Positions 54,207 through 64,000 of a stretch of DNA of 64,000 nt are shown here, piece by piece. Source of the DNA: Selaginella moellendorffii (taxonomy: Eukaryota; Streptophyta; Lycopodiopsida; Selaginellales; Selaginellaceae). Location of the stretch: NCBI RefSeq assembly GCF_000143415.4, contig NW_003314341.1, positions 646,394 through 710,393 of the forward strand. The letters run 5' to 3'. The position numbers were made by a program, and so were the translations under genes. The notes under the pieces were generated by a model that was not told the DNA's origin, made no database searches, and saw only the letters and a list, made by a program, of their open reading frames with translations. How positions within the stretch are numbered: the stretch's first letter is position 1; every line of letters begins with the position of its first letter.

Positions 54207-56258
54207 ATGGCGCTCGCATTCGACGAGTATGGGCGGCCGTTCATCATTCTCCGCGAGCAGGAGCAGAAGACTCGAGCGAAAGGTTTGGAAGCTCAGAAGG
54301 CGAATATTATGGCCGCCAAATCCGTCGCTCGCATCCTCCGGACGTCTCTGGGCCCGAAAGGCATGGACAAAATGCTCCAGAGCGGCGATGGCGATGTCAC
54401 AATCTGTAAGTATACTTCTCTTTGCGGCATTGCTTTGTCTGATGGTTTTCGTTTCTAGCGAACGATGGCGCTACCATCTTAGAGCAGATGGAAGTGGAGA
54501 ATCAGATCGGAAAGCTCATGGTGGAGCTCTCCAGGAGCCAGGATTATGAGATTGGCGATGGAACCACTGGTGTGGTAGTCACAGCCGGGGCGCTGCTCGA
54601 ACAGGCCGAGATCCTTCTTGAACGAGGGATTCATCCTATTCGTGTTGCCGAGGGCTACGAGCAGGCTGCTAGGATTGCTGTGGACCATCTGTCGAAGATC
54701 TCTCACAGCTTTGAGTTCAGTTCCACCAACATCCAGCCGCTAGTTCAGACTTGCATGACAACGCTTTCTTCAAAGATGTAAGCTGGTTTTTCTTTTTCTC
54801 TAGCATTCCATTCCAACATTTCTATTCTTTTCTTTCTAGTGTCAATCGCTGCAAGGCATTGCTCGCGGAGATTGCCGTCAAAGCTGTTCTCGCAGTTGCA
54901 GATCTGGAGAGGAAGGATGTGAACCTGGATCTGATCAAGGTCGAGGGAAAGGTTGGCGGTAAATTGGAGGACACGGAGCTTGTCTACGGCATTGTTGTTG
55001 ACAAAGACATGAGCCATCCACAAATGCCCAAGAGGATAGAAGATGCGAAGATTGCAATCTTGACGTGTCCCTTCGAGCCGCCGAAGCCAAAGACCAAGCA
55101 TAAGATCGACATTGATTCCACCGAGAAATTCGAGGCACTTCGAGAAGCCGAGAAGAAGTACTTTGATGAGATGGTGCAGAAGTGCAAGGTATGCGTTTTC
55201 GCCTTGCTTATTCTCTTTTTGTCTCAATTCGCTTCTTTGCCTGTAGGATGTTGGCGCTACGCTTGTTATCTGCCAGTGGGGATTTGACGATGAAGCAAAC
55301 CATCTGTTGATGCATCGTGGTCTGCCGGCTGTTCGATGGGTCGGAGGTGTTGAACTGGAGCTCATTGCTATTGCCACAGGTGAACTACATCCTCTCTTCT
55401 ACTCGTGTTTTCTCATATTATACTTGCAGGTGGCAGGATTGTGCCCAGATTTCAGGAGCTGACGCCCGAGAAGCTTGGACGGGTATGTCGCAGGCACTTC
55501 GTTTTCGTATTCTTACTGATAGGCATTTCAGGCTGGGATAGTGCGGGAGAAGTCTTTTGGAACGACAAAAGATAGGATGCTTTACATTGAGCAGTGTGCC
55601 AACTCTCGGGCAGTGACAATATTTATTCGGGGAGGTATGTGTTTTCGTACTTGTCGGATCACGAGAATGACGCTGGTTGTTTACAGCTAGCAAGATGATG
55701 GTCGAGGAGACAAAACGTAGTATCCATGATGCATTATGCGTTGCGCGGAACCTCATCCGTGATAATTCTATCGTTTACGGAGGAGGGTCTGCCGAGATTG
55801 CATGCTCCATCGCGGTGGAAGCTGCTGCAGATCGGATTCCAGGCGTCGAACAGGTAATCTTTTGGCCCTCTGATAAGTTAGATTGAGCTGATTTTCTTTT
55901 CCTCTTAAACAGTATGCCGTTCGAGCTTTCGCCGACGCTCTTGATGGAGTTCCCATGGCGCTGGCTGAGAACAGTGGCTTGCAACCAATCGATACATTGA
56001 CAGCCGTGAAAGCCCAGCAGATCAAGGTAGCTCTTGTTGTTTCGCATTTGAGCTATAGTCAACAAGATTGTTTTTTGTTGACAGGAGAAAAATCCCCACC
56101 TCGGAATCGACTGCAACGATGTTAAGACGAACGACATGAAGGAGCAGAACGTTTTCGAGACGTTGATTGGGAAGAAGCAACAGATTCTCCTCGCAACTCA
56201 GGTGGTGAAGATGATCCTCAAGATCGATGATGTGATCACGCCGTCGCAGTATATCTGA
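54207..56258 (+). CDS. CCT5: T-complex protein 1 subunit epsilon (CCT5), 536 aa
   Basis: Nine exons (54207-54405, 54459-54777, 54840-55188, 55247-55379, 55430-55482, 55532-55634, 55687-55853, 55913-56026, 56085-56258) join to 537 codons including the stop, the normal length for this subunit. Group II chaperonin signatures: '[13 protein letters not shown]', 'SNDGATIL', the ATPase motif 'GDGTTGVVV', and '[12 protein letters not shown]'. The N-terminus '[12 protein letters not shown]' identifies the epsilon subunit. The protein forms one position of the cytosolic TRiC/CCT ring that folds actin and tubulin. All introns are GT-AG and 48-62 bp. It appears intact. Its stop codon is 25 bases from that of HAKAI on the other strand. 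Confidence 0.96.
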
Positions 56259-56283
56259 GCGGAGAGAAGCCTGGAGCCCGAAT

Positions 56284-57131
56284 CTAACCAAAGCCAGGAG
56301 GTTGGTTCCATCTGGCTTGCAACTGGTCGTCTAGTTGAGGATAGGGGGCGTAGAAGTTTTGTCCGTCTTGTTGTATTGTGCTGTAATCTGGGAGGCTGGG
56401 AGAATAGCTAAACTTTGGAGCTTTTTGCTTGAGCTGATCCATTTGTTTCTGGTGTTGAGCGTTGCGAAACTGCTGCTGTCGAGATTGTCTCTCGCTAGAT
56501 TGTGGTTTCTTCTCGTCGGCGATCATCTTTTCTTCGTGCTTCATGTTGGTACCCGGCACTAGATCCTTGTGTTGGTCCTTGACGTGATGCTCGAAAGCCT
56601 GTTTTTCCAGGAACGATTTGAGGCACCGAGGGGCACCGCAGATGAAGACGCCATCCAGTGCTTCGATCTTCCTTACTCGTGAAACCTTCTCATCACATCT
56701 AGGAAAGAAACAATGAAATTTCTACTTGATCATCGAGAAAGAAAAAATTCTGGAAGAACTTACAAGAAGCAGATGGAATCCTTCCTCGCACACGTTAGGC
56801 AGAAAATGTGCTCGCATGGATGCTGTCAAGAACAATATTACAATCGAATTCACTCCTTCGCTCTTACCAGCCGGCCGTAGATCGCGATGGGAAAATTACA
56901 ACGCGTGCAGATGTGGACCTTATCCCCATTCCTGCGCTGCACTGCGTAGCCAAGGATTTTGATCTCGGCGACGCTGCTGGCAATTCCCGCCCCTCGGGCT
57001 TCGGGAAGCTGCTCGCCGGACAAATGCGGCGGCACCATGGATCCAGGTACTGGCACATCCTCCTGCTTACTCCTCTCCTCCTTGCGTTGCGCCGGCGGCG
57101 ATTCCTGCGCCTTGAGCCTGATCTTCAGCAT
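56284..57131 (-). CDS. HAKAI: E3 ubiquitin ligase HAKAI homologue, 245 aa
   Basis: Three exons (57131-56868, 56822-56764, 56698-56284) join to 246 codons including the stop. A C3HC4 RING finger spans the first two introns: 'CTRCNFPIAIYGRL', 'HPCEHIFCLTCAR', 'CDEKVSRVRKIEALDGVF'. It is followed by a C2H2-type 'CGAPRCLKSF...HVKDQH' unit, as in Hakai. The C-terminal half is Gln/Pro-rich. In plants HAKAI is a component of the m6A mRNA methyltransferase complex. ATG 57131 was chosen over an upstream in-frame GTG because plant HAKAI proteins start 'MLxIRL', as here. Confidence 0.9.
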
Positions 57132-57368
57132 ACTTCCACTCAAGAACCCTAATTCCTCCACAACGGACGGTGGATAGAGCTTATGCTCGATGGACGGCGG
57201 AGATTGAGAAATAGGTGGGCTGAATTATCTTGGCCATAGTGTACGGAACGGCGCGCGATTCGCGAGCGCTATGACGCTCGAAGGGCTTGGAACGGCGATG
57301 GCGGCAAGGGCTTAGTTCGAGCTAGCTGGCGAGCGGCGGCCAAGGCGGCAGCTGGGATTTCGAGGGAG
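57132..57368. promoter_or_regulatory. Shared divergent promoter, HAKAI / EMSY-like
   Basis: 237 bp between the start codons of two divergent genes. GC-rich towards the EMSY-like side; no TATA box seen. Confidence 0.5.
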
Positions 57369-59286
57369 ATGGAGATGCGGCGCTCCGATAGCAGCGGTAA
57401 GTCCTCCTGCCGTTCCGGATTCCCTCAAACCCCTGGCCTGGAGCGTTTGCGTTCGATGATTGAGCGGTAATGCAGCAGCAGTGGAATGGAATGCGGCTGA
57501 ATTGCGTGCTTGCAGGGATCGATTAGGAGCCTTTTTTTTTCTCTCTTTTACTTCCACTTGGAGTCATTTGTTTTTATTTTCCTAGGAACCGATGATGATT
57601 TGCCACCATCGCTTGCTGTGCCAAGAGCAAGTAACTCTAGAGCACTGGCTGGAAATGGCAAAGCTGGAGCAGCGAATGGAGGGAAGGGCATCGACCACTT
57701 GATACGAACACTAGAACAAGATGCGTACACCGCTGTTCTTCGTGCCTTTGGAGCACAGTCGGAGAACATCAGCTGGGTAAAACAACAAGAAAAACTAGAT
57801 TTGGTTAGACCTTCGTTGAAAGCGTCGCTCACTCGTGTCAGGCTACTGGCAGGCCAAAGAGCGTCTTATCTCCGACTTGCGGAAGGAACTCAGAGTTACT
57901 GACGCGCAACATCGCGACCTTCTTGCTAAAGTGGCTGGTGATGATTCTCTACGTCAAATAAGGTGATCTTTGCGTGTCCTCAAAGCTTGCTCTTGCTCAC
58001 CTTCGTTTTGGCACACCTCCAGGGATTTGAAGCAGTCTGGAAACGATCAAGCCATTCCCTCGGGCGCTAATGCGACGGCCAGTGCTCCGCAACAGTTACA
58101 TTCTTCTCAACTTGTCCCGCAATCTCGGAAGAAGCAAAAGACTGGCGCTGTTTCTCACCAGGTAGCGATGCCTCCTGCTCCACCCCCGCCGCAGCCACCT
58201 CCTCCGGCGCCAGCTCCAGTTCCTAAATCTATGTCCAAGAAAGGTGGAGCAGCTCCGACAAGAGGCAAGAGCAAAGGGGTTAGCTACTTCAGCTGCCTAG
58301 ACCACCTTTGATGTTCCTCGGTTTTTAAAACCTTGTCTAATGGTTCCCTTTCTACAGAGCTCGGACAAGATCTCTAGTCAAGGAAGAGGTCCTTCGCAAG
58401 GTAAGAAGAGGGATGCGCTAGAGGATCGATGGGTGGGCCAGTTTATAAAAATGCGCTGGCCAGATGATAACAATTTCTACGAGGCCTTCGTCCGAGATTT
58501 TCACAAGGAAGATGTACGTTACAGTACCTCGTCAGATATTCAACGCGTTTTTCCTTGTGCTTCTTGCAGGGGACCCATACTTTGGTGTACGATATGGGTA
58601 CCGAGAAGGAAAGTTCTGAGCGGGTAGACCTCTCCAAGGTAGGCTTCGTTGTACGGACGATTGGACTGATGGCCTTCGGGTCTTCCTTTCGTAGATGGCC
58701 CCAGAGGATATACAGTCCAATGGCAAACATCAACCCGGAAAGAAAAACTCGTCTGCAGACAAGCATCAGGGATCCAAGAAACGAATAGAGAAGGCCAGTG
58801 TGAGCTTCCAGCATAAATCGAAAGGAGAGCGTAAATACAAACTTCCATCCGTAGATTCGTTGATAAAGCAAGTAAGACATGCGTGGTGCATTATACTTTT
58901 GGTCGGTGAAATCACACAGAAACTCTCCCTTGTCCAGGTTCAAGAGCTGGAACACGACGCCGACCCTACTAAAATCGAACACGCCAAACGACTAGCGAAA
59001 GTAAGTCGCACAGCTGCGATTCGTTGCGTACCAACAAAGATATGAATTCTGTGTTCCAGGAGCACGAGGAGTCATTGCGAAGGGCACTGGAAGAAGTTGG
59101 AGAAACTTCGGACGAGGAGAGCGGCGGTAAGTCTTTCAAAGTTTTGTGAGAGACGCTCCCTCGGAGACTCATGATTTTCGTTTGGAAGACGATAGGCAAA
59201 GGAACGAGAGCGGCAGGAAGAACATGAGCATGGCCGTCAACAGTGACGACGACAATGACCCCAACGGAGATAACCACAGGGATTGA
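57369..59286 (+). CDS. EML: EMSY-LIKE protein (ENT and Tudor/Agenet domains)
   Basis: Exon 1 (57369-57396) encodes 'MEMRRSDSSG'. Exons 2 and 3 (57586-57776, 57853-57962) encode the ENT domain: 'IDHLIRTLEQDAYTAVLRAF', then 'KERLISDLRKELRVTD' and 'HRDLLAKV'. A Pro-rich linker follows, then the Tudor-like domain 'FIKMRWPDDNNFYEAFVRDF' and 'THTLVYDMGTE'. A coiled C-terminal end contains 'IEHAKRLAK'. EMSY-like proteins read histone marks and act with chromatin remodellers in defence and development. The last intron can use two acceptors; 'gtttggaag' at about 59190 gives an acidic tail ending 'DDDNDPNGDNHRD', stop at 59284-59286. It appears intact. Confidence 0.88.
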
Positions 59287-59670
59287 TTCTTGTGAATACG
59301 TCACGGTCAGGTTTTAGGAGGCTACGAGGTTTCAGGTTTCTAGTATATTGCTGACTTCAACATTGATTGGCTGAAGTTTACACGGATCGAAGTGTGCTCC
59401 AACTATGACTCTCTCTCTCTCTCTTTTTCCCTCGGTGAAAACATGCAGTCGACGATTTCAAAGAAAGATTATTCGGATGCTTCCAGGTTCCCAGACTCTT
59501 TTTTTGGTCGTGACTCGTGAATGGCTTCTTTCTCTATAAAAGCCAGCAGTTGGCAAATCTTTGTTCCATCATCGATAGCGCTCTCTTTCTCTGTCTCTGC
59601 CAAATCTCTCCCAGCCTACCGCATTCCTTGTTCTTCGCTTGCATAGTTTAAATCGATCTGCTTTCGAGCT

Positions 59671-61559
59671 ATGGATCACTGGTATGACGCTCAGCTCGTC
59701 ATGAACACCAGAGACTCGGACGATCAAATCCTCGACTTTGTTGGCGACATAACTCGCGACGTTGGCGCTGTTCAAGCCGGCATTCTGGAGCAAATACTCG
59801 CAAAGAATGCCAACGTAGAATACTTCAAGCGACACGGCCTGTGTGGAGTCCCAAGCCGCGACGATTTCAAGCGAGCCATGCCGCTCTCGTCCTACACGGA
59901 CATCGAATCCGACATCACGCGGATGGCCAGCGGCGACGACTCGAGAATTCTCACCGATGCTCCAGTCCGTCAAATGCTGACAAGGTAACGTAACTTGAAA
60001 GAAATCTCCCGGTGGAAACTTACACAAGTTTAACTTGCAGCTCCGGCACCTCGGGTGGCAAGCAAAAGCTCTTCCCAAAGTCGGAAACTTACGACATCGA
60101 GTCCGTGTTGATGAATAGAATCTCTCGTGCCTGCTTGAACAAGTGAGAGTTATATCATTTGTCAAGCTGACAGATCATCTCACTCAAATCGTTGTTTCTC
60201 TTTTTCTTCAGACAAATACCGATCCAAGGCAAGAGCCTACAGTTCATCTACGTGCGAAAACCCGGAGTGACCCCCGGAGGAGTCGTAACTTGCTCGGGTC
60301 TCAGCGGATACTTCACCAGCCCCGCGTTTCTCAACCGGAAGATCGATCCGAGCTCGGGCTTCACCAGCCCAGACCAAGTTCTCCTCTGCGTCGACTTCGA
60401 TCAATCCAGCTACGCGCACCTCCTGTGCGGCCTCGTCCAGTCCACTCAAGTCGCCGTACTCGGCGCGCCATTCGCGTCGACCCTGGTCCGAAGCATGAAA
60501 CGCCTCAGCGATTGCTGGAGAGACTTGTGCCAGGACATCCGATCCGGCAAAGCTAACTCCAACATCATCTCGGACCTCTCGGTAAAGCACGCCGTGAACG
60601 CGCTGCTGCGGACGCCAAATCCAGAGCTGGCCGACGCGATCGAACGCGAGTGCAGCAAGAAGAACTGGCGCGGGATCATCACTCGCCTCTTCCCGAACGC
60701 CCGAGTCATCCAGACCATCATCACCGGATCCATGCAGCAGTATGTCCCGGTCATCGACTTCCTCAGCGGCGAATTGCCCATCGCCTCGCCGCTCTACGCT
60801 TCCTCCGAGTGCAGCAGCCTCGGGGTCAACTTGAGTCCTCTCTCCCCTCCATCGCCAATCCTCTACACCATCTTCCCTTCCTTCGCATACTACGAGTTCC
60901 TCCCAGTGAACTGTAAGAACAGCACCAGTGGTGATCTTGTGGAGCTGGCAGACGTGGAGCTCGGGAGGGAGTACGAGCTCGTCATCACGAATCGCGCGGG
61001 GCTGTACAGATACAGGGTCGGGGACGTGCTGCGAGTGGTGGATTTCTACAACAGCGCGCCGCAGTTTGCCTTCGTTCGCCGCGCGGGAGTGCTCCTCAGC
61101 GTCGACACGGACAAGACTGACGAGCTCGAGCTCCACACCGCGGTCGTCAACGCCTGCTCTTTGCTGCCGCAGGATGTTTTTGTGGTGGACTACACGAGCA
61201 GGGTCGAACTGTGCTCACATCCGGGCCACTACGTCGTCTACTGGGAGCTCTCCTTGCCGGTTTCGGATTCGAGCGTGGAGCTGCTCAAGCTGGAGGAGTG
61301 CTGCTCGATGCTCGAGTCGTCCTTGTCTGTGGTTTACCTGAGGAATCGGAGAGAAGGCAGCGTGGGAGCCATGGAGATCAAGCTCCTGCAGAACGGGACC
61401 TTCGATCGGATTGTCGACTACGTGGTTTCCAACAGGGAGGGGAGCGTCGCCCAGTTCAAGGTGCCGCGGTGCGCTAGAGATCCTACCATGATCGACATCC
61501 TCGAGTCCAACGTTGTCAGGAGCATACGAGCAACACATATTCCCCTTCCCAGGCTCTAA
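59671..61559 (+). CDS. GH3: GH3 acyl acid amido synthetase, 587 aa
   Basis: Three exons (59671-59984, 60041-60142, 60212-61559) join to 588 codons including the stop, the usual GH3 length. The three adenylate-forming motifs are present: 'SSGTSGGKQKLFP', which spans the first intron; 'YASSECSSLGVNL'; and 'YRYRVGDVLRV'. GH3 enzymes join amino acids to plant acids such as indole-acetate or jasmonate through an acyl-adenylate, thereby tuning hormone level. The substrate cannot be read from the sequence. Exon 3 is distinctly GC-richer than the neighbours. The promoter side has a CT microsatellite (59411-59426). Confidence 0.95.
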
Positions 61560-61749
61560 ATTCCCTCTTTGGAGTCTTTTTCTAAGCTCGCGGCTTAATG
61601 ATCACAAAAGTGATCGTGGGCCATGTATATATCTTTTGTCAATTCAAATTCAAATCGAATTCAAAGGGTGCACCACCTGAGGAAGCAGTCAAGTTAAAAC
61701 ATGTGCACATTTTAATGGCATCAAGGATAGAAAGGGTTTGGGGTTTATA

Positions 61750-63306
61750 ATGGATGAGGCGAGGCATAGAAAGAAAAAGTCTTCAGGAGCAGGGATTGAA
61801 AGAGAATTGTCAGGCACTGAAGAAGAAATGGAAGAAAAAGAATCCTCACTACAGAAAATTGGTGAGCACGCTAAGGATCTAGTGGAGAAAGCTGTAGCCG
61901 ATATAAGAGACGGACCTGACTCGTCAGGAAGGGAGCAAGGTGTTACTGTGGAGGAACCAGAAATCTTATCCTGGCTCTATGAGGAAATCAACGATCCGAA
62001 CGAGTTCTTCCACAAGCTATTGCCATCATCGGCAGCACGGGAAGTTTTGCGAGCATTTAAAGACGTGTCACCTTCTTACTATCTCCACAGGCTGGAAGTT
62101 TTTCGATGGCTCTTGCCAGACATGCTTCCAATCCCCCAAACAGGTACTAAACTGTGTTTAAAAATCTTTAGCCAATCAAACTTTGTTCCTCGCGTCGTCA
62201 CGTTGGCAAACAAGTTTCCCTTGTCTCGAAGGCGTGGCAGCGGCACAAGAAAATCGTGCAGCAATTCAGCAACTTAAACCGAGAGGAGGGCTTGATGCAG
62301 CTTTGCAATCTGTCGAGCTTGACTATTCCGTGCTTCTCAGACACATTGTTCTCTCCACCGCTGTCCTTTACTTACGTTGGCCGTCCAAAGCTCCGGTCTC
62401 TACTCAAAGAAGTGAAGGTTCAAAGTGATATCCACTTCCAAGGACATCCGGGTAGAGGCAAGTCGTATGTCTTGGCAGCCCTGGCGAGCTATCTCTACAC
62501 TTACGAGCAAGAATGCAGTGATCGTTTATATTCTTTTGTCAGAGCTGGTTCAGTCGGCGGCGAAGCTGACGTATGTTTTGGAAGCAATTGGAAATGCTGG
62601 CATGTGACACCATGGGAAAGTTCGAAGAGTTTTGCAAGACGGAAATGCTCTGGACGTCGATGTCAATCAGTATACAATGAAGAGGATTGTCGAGTTGCGA
62701 GAGAATATCTGAGCTGGATTGTCAACAGATCTAGAGCTGTCTGGTGCACGACGTATAAGGGTGAGTTCATAGCAACGGATATTGATTTTTTTTCCTCCAT
62801 TCAATGAGCCATTTGACAACGAAGAGTTCACTTCCTGGCTAGCCGGCTATAACTTCAAGGAACTAGACATCAACGATCTCCTATTTTACACTGGTCTCAT
62901 ACCACGACAACTGGCCAAGTTTGTTGCCAAAGGTACACCTGAGCCAGCGCTTTACAGAAGGAGAAGGGACTCGTACATTGCAGACATGAGGCGGGTGTTC
63001 AAGTATTTTGTCGAGCGTATGACTATGGAAGAAGCCGACGCTGTAGAGAAAGTTTTGGACTTAGGCTTCGAGCGGATAACATTGGACTACGTGTCAATTG
63101 TTCGTCTGAGAAAGGGAGTGTGCTTTGTCACTGCAACGAGTGTTGACATGGTGATCATCATTATGTCCGCCGACGAGAAATCCCTTGACATCCACCCGTC
63201 AAGCGTTTTTAATGGTCCCGTCCATCTTACACCACAAGGAGTCCAGACTTATGTTGTTACCAACACTGAAGGAGCCAACCTAGGAAATGAACATGTGACA
63301 TTGTAG
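61750..63306 (+). pseudogene. P-loop ATPase-like protein, interrupted
   Basis: An acidic N-terminal region ('ELSGTEEEMEEKESSLQKI', then 'EPEILSWLYEEINDPNEFF') is followed, after one likely short intron and a frame change, by a Walker A motif 'GHPGRGKSYVLAALASYL' near 62440-62500. The C-terminal end reads 'WLAGYNFKELDINDLLFYTG' with 'IPRQLAKFV', a pattern seen after the ATPase core of STAND/Crinkler-like proteins. At least two frameshifts (near 62180 and 62515) separate the blocks, so the gene is probably dead. Family assignment is tentative. Confidence 0.45.
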
Positions 63307-63763
63307 ACATTTGTGAACGTTGACAAGTGTTTAGCCTTCATCGAAACACTTGTTATTCGTGAGTGGAAGCTTTTCGTTTGCTATTAAATTGAGATGATAT
63401 TTTACTCCTGAAATTCAGCATCTGATCCTAAATAAAAGTTCGGTCTATTTGAAACCATCGACCTTAATATCATTACCAAGCAGTGCTGCATTTTCGTTGC
63501 TCGATACTTGAGTAAGGTTGGAGTTTGCACAAAAGGGGTGTAGGAAATAGCTGAATGCAAACGTTGAATCAATGATTTGCAAGAATGCCTTACAGACTTC
63601 TAATATTGGAAGGTGGCCTAATCCCTATGGAGATTTTAGCTAAGACCCATCAACCCAGCTGGTTGAAGTTTATACAGATCTAAATATTTAAAATGATTAT
63701 TTTAGTTTAAAATACTAAAACCTTAAAAAATTATTCTTTATTGGATTTCTTACTGTGCACCAG
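63307..63763. other. Non-coding spacer
   Basis: AT-rich; I see no gene, RNA or element here. Confidence 0.4.
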
Positions 63764-63851
63764 AGAAGACATTCCGTGTTATTTGTCCTTTATTTAGTTT
63801 AGGAGAGAAGACATTATAGCATTCCGTGTTATTTGTCCTTTATTTAGTTGA
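63764..63851 (+). repeat. 48-bp tandem duplication
   Basis: 'cattccgtgttatttgtcc' plus 'tttatttagtt' occurs at about 63771-63800 and again at 63819-63848, each preceded by 'gagaagacatt'. Confidence 0.8.
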
Positions 63852-63923
63852 TGAGAATATCCATAAAAGATTTTAATATTCTTAGCGCGTGCTTCCATTT
63901 TTTCCGGGTTTGAGGAGCTGGCG

Positions 63924-64000
63924 ATGACGTATGGAAGTCCCGAGCTGGACGCCTGCGAAGGTGGACAGGCCGGCGGGGAGGAGCTCCGCTGGCGGAGAAG
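63924..64000 (+). CDS. Possible start of a gene cut by the window end
   Basis: The ATG at 63924 opens a GC-rich frame (MTYGSPELDACEGG...) that runs off the right edge. The GC content changes sharply from the AT-rich spacer. No motif can be judged in 25 codons. Confidence 0.3.
   Translation, partial: MTYGSPELDACEGGQAGGEELRWRR

Noticed and set aside
57159-57161. Upstream GTG as start of HAKAI
   Set aside because: Plant nuclear genes rarely start at GTG, and the ATG at 57131 gives the conserved MLxIRL start.
60237-61136. 299-codon minus-strand open frame opposite GH3
   Set aside because: GC-rich coding exon of GH3 leaves the antisense frame open by codon bias; the GH3 frame has full-length family motifs.

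Overview
The window looks like nuclear DNA of a land plant, most likely a lycophyte such as Selaginella. This is inferred from very short spliceosomal introns (about 35-90 bp), many decayed PPR genes of the PLS/E/DYW type, Arabidopsis-type telomere units (CCCTAAA), and plant-specific genes (GH3, EMSY-like, germin-like, LPA1-like) next to an SFI1-like centrin-binding protein, as expected for a plant with motile sperm. No database search was possible.

Layout. 0.9-32.5 kb is a nest of mobile DNA. Two copies of one Ty3/gypsy-type family (174-176 bp LTRs) have their halves swapped: LTR 893-1068 belongs with LTR 25076-25249, and LTR 4772-4945 belongs with LTR 32376-32549. Undoing one inversion of 2284-30204 restores both elements, the nested 1.5-kb solo-LTR-like insertion B, the pol reading frame, and a 4-bp target duplication. 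Inside the inverted block are two decayed PPR genes, a DYW fragment, a broken germin-like gene, and an ~11-kb composite element (about 12.3-23.5 kb). That element carries a divergent pair of broken genes: a transposase-like protein (+) and a long multi-exon protein ending in an FCP1/HAD-phosphatase-like domain (-).

The composite element is dotted with about 20 copies of a 22-bp palindrome. Six sit inside introns of 34-72 bp in the phosphatase-like gene; two lie in its exons. This is the best candidate for an undescribed system, resembling introner-type intron gain.

34.3-42.4 kb holds a germin-like gene with a 431-bp TIR element in its signal-peptide codons (possibly spliced out as a new intron), PPR and retroelement remnants, and a solo LTR with a perfect 5-bp target duplication.

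42.5-64 kb is the gene-rich part: an alkaline-ceramidase-like gene (-), a PPR relic, tRNA-Cys (+), an MSH7-like pseudogene with an internal inversion (+), an LPA1-like gene (-), an SFI1-like gene (-), CCT5 (+), HAKAI (-), EMSY-like (+), GH3 (+), and a broken P-loop ATPase-like gene (+). Neighbouring genes are compact: two divergent pairs share short promoters (SFI1-like/CCT5, HAKAI/EML), and CCT5 and HAKAI converge with 25 bp between their stop codons.
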